Of a DNA stretch of 64,000 nt, positions 59,111 to 64,000 are shown piece after piece. The stretch is from Labia minor (lineage: Eukaryota; Arthropoda; Insecta; Dermaptera; Spongiphoridae): positions 68,818,501 through 68,882,500 of the forward strand of contig OY720349.1 of NCBI GenBank assembly GCA_963082975.1. Reading direction: 5' to 3'. The position numbers were made by a program, and so were the translations under genes. Each line of letters begins with the position of its first letter. Position 1 is the stretch's first letter. The notes beneath the pieces are model-generated. The model was given only the letters and a program-made list of their open reading frames with translations, was not told where the DNA came from and did no database searches.

Positions 59111-61050
59111 ACGCCGGCTGATTTATATAAAGAAAACAAGTCTTTTTCTATTCAACGAATTGAACAATTTTTCAATCCTTAAAATGGAGATAATTTATTA
59201 AATATTGAATCAAGAAAAAAAAAATAAATAATACGTGGGCAATATTAAATCATGATTTTATATGGATTAGAAAATGTGTATAGGATGTTTGGTGATAGGA
59301 TAGAAAGAGTGCGAGAGAGAGAGATAGAAAATTTCGATCTTTATCAATATAATCAGATTAGTTCAAGTTTGATCTACGATGAGAACGAAGTGCGTGTTGC
59401 AAGATATACAGGAAATATCCTATGTAAACTTTACCTATCGGATATAGCATACTCTATATATATATATATATATAATAATTCTAATTTAAAGCCAATTAAA
59501 TTGAAGAAAGATTTTCTAAAATATTTTTATTAATAAAATATAAAAGAATAATTTTAAAAAATAAACAGGATTTACTAAAATATGCAGTAGATAATATAAT
59601 AAATTATTAAATAATGTTGTCAAGTGAAATTAGAAATGTATAAAAAATAAATTACTCTCAAAAGAAATTCTGTAAAATTAATAATAAATTAATAAAGTCA
59701 GAGAGTCATTTTGTCTTTTAATGTATTATTATGTATTATCTTGTAATTCTTATTTTTTTTTTGTTTTAATAGATCGTTTTCATTTTGAAAATATTATATA
59801 ATACTAAAATAATAATTAAATTTAATTCAATTAAATAAATAAAAATTAATTAATTAAGATTAAATTATCTGGAAAGATATTAAATATCTGTTTTAGGATT
59901 ATAATTTAATTTCACTAAAAACAAACAAAGGATTAACAAATTAGTATAATATATAAATTAACGATAATTATGAAATGTTAAAATACAATAAATAAATTCA
60001 AAATAAATAAATATTTGATTTTCTCAATTTTTGTTTGATTGAAAATTCTTTTAAAACATCTTTGAATTATTTTATATATAGACGATTACCCCCTATTGGT
60101 TAATTCGCCATTACTTAAATTAATAATAGATCAAATAATTATTTATTTTGATTTAAATAAATTTGATAAAAATAAGTGTAAAAGTGAAATAATTGGTTAG
60201 ATTGATTGATCTCCTCCTTCCTTCAATTTTTACTTTCAGACCCTTATATTTTCAACCCATATCGTATCATATCGTAATGATTATTATATATATATATTAA
60301 AAATATTAAAAAAAATTTATAATTATGATTGGCAAAAATATATTTAATAATAAAATTAAATGTAATATAAACATATTATAAATATATATGTGCTTTTAGT
60401 TATCACTTAGGGTATGTCGTAACTGAGAATGTCATAACTCAGAAACATTTCATTATACGAGGGAGGATATTAAATTTTACTGGTACTAAATTTATACATC
60501 CCATCCATCCATCCATCCCCCCACAACATTATTTCAATATTACCATATTTTATATTATCTTTGATTTTTATCCATTTTTCTTTTATTATTATTATTATAT
60601 TTATTTTTATACTTAATTGAACGATTGATTATAATGATCAAGAGTAATAAATATCATGTCGATAAATCTTAAAAAATAATGAATAATATATAATGAAATT
60701 AAGAAATTTCAACTACTATAATATTATCAAGATTTTGATTCAAAGTAATAAAAATTTATTTTAAGTGTTGATATATAAGTTGGTATTCTGAATTCTCAAA
60801 TCCTTTCCATTACAATACTTTATTATATAATAATATATTATAATTAAAATTGAAGAAAAATACAGTGCAACCAGTTTTCAAAATAATAATAATTATAAAT
60901 ATTAAAATAAATTCAAAATAATTAAATAAATACAAATAATATAATAGTTCGAAAAAAATTAAAAATAACTTATTTCTAAAAGTTTTGTATTTAATAATTA
61001 TATTATATATATTTTTTTAAAAAAATATATTGGTGTATTTTATTTCATTT
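59111..61050. other. AT-rich DNA, nothing recognised
   Basis: AT filler. One 93-codon plus-strand frame at 59252-59533 reads partly coding-like (MILYGLENVYRMFGDRIERV) but ends through a TA microsatellite and shows no family match. Confidence 0.45.
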
Positions 61051-61647
61051 TTTACTATCTCGCCAGAGATAGTATTGCGATCATGAAAATTTTCGATGTT
61101 GAGATTTTGATGTTTTTATACATTTGGAAGGTTCCTGAATCATTTTCACTAAGGTTGAGAAAAGTGTCTGTGTGTGTGTGTGTGTATGTATGTAGACAAG
61201 ATTACGCAAAAACGGTTTGAGCTAGAATGATGAAATTTGGTACATGGACATTATTCAAAATTCATAGTTTTCTATCAACTTTTGAGAAATGTAGCTCAAC
61301 CGGAAGAGGGTTACCTACAACGTTTTGAATTTTTTTCCTCTAAAGTGACCGTAAAAATAAAAATATATGCTTGATAATTTTTCACATGATTAATAATTGT
61401 ATAAAACTGCTATATATAGAATTTCAGCTTGATTGAATTGCTGAAAGTACCAGAATTAATTTTTTAACACTGCAAATCTCACGCGCCAACACGTGCCATG
61501 GTGCCATCAATAAAAAGCCAAACATGCGCTGGTTTAATATTTATTATTTATAATTTATAATTAATTAAATTTAATTTAAATATAATATATTATGTGATTT
61601 AATCCAATTCAAATTGCGAGATAGTCGAGTGGAGACACTCCAGCTAA
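61051..61647 (+). mobile_element. Helentron-like element, family C, copy 2
   Basis: Starts TTTACTATCTCGCC and ends GCGAGATAGTC, then hairpin GAGTGGAGACACTC at 61627-61640, then CAGCTAA. The middle has a (GT)n run at 61166-61186, GATGAAATTTGGTACATGG and AAAACGGTTTGAGCTAGAATG. It aligns along its length, inverted, with 55443-55983. An extra GAGATAGTA directly after the start makes a small hairpin with ACTATCTC. Confidence 0.85.
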
Positions 61648-61871
61648 TTTTTTTTATTTTCTTTAATTCCATTTTAGATTTTGGTTGTTGGTAATTTTAA
61701 ATTTTAGTTTTTTAACTTGGAGGAAGATAGAAATCAATAAAATTAATGATGGATTGTATCATCATCTGTCTCTATTCATATTTCAATTTCACTTTAATTT
61801 CTTTTACTACAAACATATTTCGAAAAAAATAACAATTGATGAAAAAGATGCTCTTCATTGCTTCATAAATT

Positions 61872-61905
<34 letters not shown>

Positions 61906-63170
61906 TTTAACTTTATAATTTTTTTTTTTCATACTCACATTAAATTGATTATTTTTCAAAAATAACGATCAATCTCTTTTTTTTACGAGTGACTGAATGG
62001 TTGATGGTGGGGGGAATGGAATGATCAATCAAGTATATTGTTCCACGGAGAGCAAAATTTCATGATGAGAAAAAGTCATAGAGGGTGAGAGAGAGAGAGA
62101 GAGAGAGAAGAGGAAGGGTTTGAAGTCTGGACTATAAAAATTCTTTAATCATCCATTTACATACGAGCGTGATGGCTAATAAAACTTCACCTTGTTTGTA
62201 TTTTCTTAAAAAAAAATTTTATGCCTATCAACAGATTGCTTTTTATATACGAGATAACGACCAATCAATCATTAATAAATATCTTATTTAGTTCACTTAA
62301 GAAAAATGAATACAGATTTTATTTTAGAATAATCAAAACCAAATATTTTATTAATAAAAAAAAAAGATAAAAAAAATATTATTTTAATAAAAAGACCCAT
62401 AAATACCAAGTCACACGATAAAATACATAAATTCTAAAGTTTAAATTCTAATTTTAATGACAAATTAAGTTATGTATTTTTGAAGCTATTGTTATTATTA
62501 TACTAATTAAATTGTTTTTTTGTTTTTTTAATTTTAGTATTTCCCTACTCTTATTAATTAATATTAATTCTTAATAAAAATTAAAAAAAAAAAAAATAAG
62601 ATAAATTCTTAATAAAAAAATTAAATAGATATTTTTTGTTTTTTAATTTCATTTTATTTATATAAAATTATAACAGCACATATCTGATTTGTTATTATTA
62701 TTTTAAAAATATAGTTAATATTTCAAAAATATAAGTTATTTTAGAATAAAAGGAAAATTGCAAACATTGTTAAAAGCCGAAATGTTTATTTATTATGTTG
62801 AAAACTATAAACAAGAATAATAATAAGGAACTGGAATTTTCATTTTGCTATCTATTTATATTATAATATGTATACTAATTATATGCTTTTTTTGAGATCA
62901 TTTAAAATTTAAGTAGCCAAATTATGTTTAATTTTAATTTTTATTTGTTTATATTATTTGATTAATATCGAATTTAATTTAATATTATTTATATATATAT
63001 ATATAAATCCTTAAATACGCCCAAGAAATGAATGTTGATATGAAATTGTGATAGGGGAGAATTCAGAGGTGAAATAAATGATTTTATTTATAATTAAATG
63101 TTGAAGGTCATGCATGGAGGGTGAGTTTATAAAAACCTGATGGGTAGGTTTAAATAATTCCGCTTAATGC
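61648..63170. other. AT-rich DNA with microsatellites
   Basis: (TA)n at 61876-61903 and (GA)n at 62089-62109. A slightly GC-richer patch at 61985-62180 shows no coding signature. No gene is recognised. Confidence 0.5.
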
Positions 63171-63220
63171 TGATAACAAATCAAATGACTTACCTGAAAC
63201 AAATAAAAAACAACAATAAA
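63170..63220 (-). other. Candidate recursive-splice (ratchet) site 2
   Basis: On the minus strand: GTTGTTTTTTATTTGTTTCAG|GTAAGTCATTTG, junction between 63194 and 63193. It combines a long pyrimidine-rich tract, CAG and an ideal GTAAGT donor with no exon between. About 55 nt downstream (in the minus sense) it shares CCATCAGGTTTT with the region downstream of the 24.22-kb site. Function is inferred from the motif. Confidence 0.55.
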
Positions 63221-63224
63221 TTAG

Positions 63225-63738
63225 TAATTTATCAAACTGTATAAGGTAGTAAAAATTATATTTAATATAATATAATAAAATTGTTTATATATTGCTCAAA
63301 AGAGATGAAATTAGTATAATTCATAACAATATTTATAATATTTATTTATAAAGGTAAAAAAATGATTAAAATGGAATGTTTATTTAAATACAATTATTAC
63401 CTAGATTAGAATATTATTATTAATAATAAAAAGAATAATGTATTTTCACAATTGAAAGCAAGAAAATAATAAAATGGAGGAAAAACAAAAATAATTGAAA
63501 AAGAAAATAATCTTAAATTTTCTTTAAGATCCATATCCATTTTATTTTATCTTTTAATTACCTATTTTGAACACTTACTATAGATATAGATATATCCAAT
63601 CAAGCCTAATTACTAAGTATTTTATTTTATTATATTCAAAAATGTAAAATAAATGATTTTTGAATGATTTCCTTGTGATTCATGATAAATATTTCTCTTA
63701 TACAATGACCATACCATACATCTTATATACCTATATAG
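63225..63738. other. AT-rich DNA, nothing recognised
   Basis: AT-rich filler up to the hAT-type terminus at the right edge. Confidence 0.5.
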
Positions 63739-64000
63739 CAGAGGTTCCCAAACTCTTTCGGTATACGGCTCCCATAATACCCCGGATTTTTTCCGTGGCT
63801 CCCTTAATTTGGGTGACCATATTTCGAAAACACCAAACCGGGACAAAAAAAAGAGACAAATTGAAAAATTTTAAAAATAAGTACGAAATGTTCATAAGCT
63901 TAGTCCAAAAAACGGATGATTTTTTTATAATCGAAAATGTTCAAAAAAGATTCCCCACAAAATTATCTTATCTGTTGTTTTTTAGTTTTTTTTAGAACCA
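63739..64000 (+). mobile_element. hAT-type element terminus, runs off the window
   Basis: CAGAGGTTCCCAAACTCTTT is a typical hAT left terminal repeat, preceded by CTATATAG as the presumed 8-bp target copy. Within it, GGTGACCATATTTCG followed by CCAAACCGGGACAAAA resembles the start of another hAT-type family, so it may be nested. The right end lies beyond the window and cannot be checked. Confidence 0.6.

Noticed and set aside
1-64000. CRISPR arrays, operons, ribosome binding sites, rRNA genes
   Set aside because: The window is eukaryotic nuclear DNA. No regularly spaced repeats, operon-like gene strings or rRNA signatures were seen.
1-64000. LTR retroelements, endogenous viruses or Polinton-like elements
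   Set aside because: No long terminal repeats, integrase, protease, capsid or envelope-like frames were recognised on either strand. The reverse transcriptase pieces are of the non-LTR type.

Overview
ORGANISM. This is a very AT-rich eukaryotic nuclear window crowded with microsatellites and homopolymer runs. It has no bacterial gene organisation. The transposon mix (Helitron, Helentron-like non-autonomous elements, mariner, Tigger/pogo, hAT, a non-LTR reverse transcriptase) fits an invertebrate animal. A short nuclear copy of mitochondrial cytochrome b at about 2.02-2.15 kb needs TGA=Trp twice and reads AGA as Ser, which matches the invertebrate mitochondrial code. An arthropod is my best guess; the species cannot be told from the sequence.

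LAYOUT. 0-5 kb is a pile-up of relics: an 816-bp internally deleted Tigger element, the cytochrome b NUMT, a Helitron helicase tail fused to a broken LINE reverse transcriptase and a Helitron 3' end, and one hAT-type element nested in another. 5.8 kb holds an isolated Helitron 3' terminus. 8.9-11.3 kb is one complete-ended Helitron carrying two inserted Helentron-like elements in opposite orientation. 11.3-27.5 kb is mostly unique AT-rich DNA with one Helentron-like copy (17.2 kb). 27.5-29.8 kb is a cluster of five Helentron-like copies or fragments in both orientations. 31.6-42.4 kb is featureless AT-rich DNA with a few GC-richer islands. 42.4-45.5 kb has another Helentron-like copy, a hAT remnant, a GC-rich segment coding a degenerate 21-23-residue repeat, and a SINE-like stretch. 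48.4-51.2 kb has two different mariner-type transposase remains flanking a possible small two-exon gene. 52.7-55.1 kb is the best Helitron (TC...CTAG ends, A/T target). 55.4-56.0 and 61.05-61.65 kb are two inverted copies of a second Helentron-like family. A hAT-type terminus runs off the right edge.

GENES. I found no confident host protein-coding gene. Most open frames are short, low-complexity or frame shadows. The most interesting host signal is a pair of minus-strand recursive-splice (ratchet) sites, pyrimidine tract-AG|GTAAGT, at about 24.22 and 63.19 kb. They suggest that much of the window lies inside one very long intron of a minus-strand gene. A possible small plus-strand gene sits at 49.75-50.36 kb.

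MOBILE DNA LOGIC. Helentron-like family A (10 copies or pieces) has subterminal inverted repeats ACCGACCGACG/CGTCGGTCGGT, a (GTCC)n run, a diverged internal duplication of its 5' block, paired TGACGTCA (CRE-type) palindromes and a 3' hairpin GACCTG-GCCA-CAGGTC. Family C has the same plan with unrelated termini (ACTATCTCGC/GCGAGATAGT and hairpin GAGTG-GAGA-CACTC). Family B is a canonical Helitron whose 3' part contains a LINE reverse-transcriptase fragment in two of three copies.
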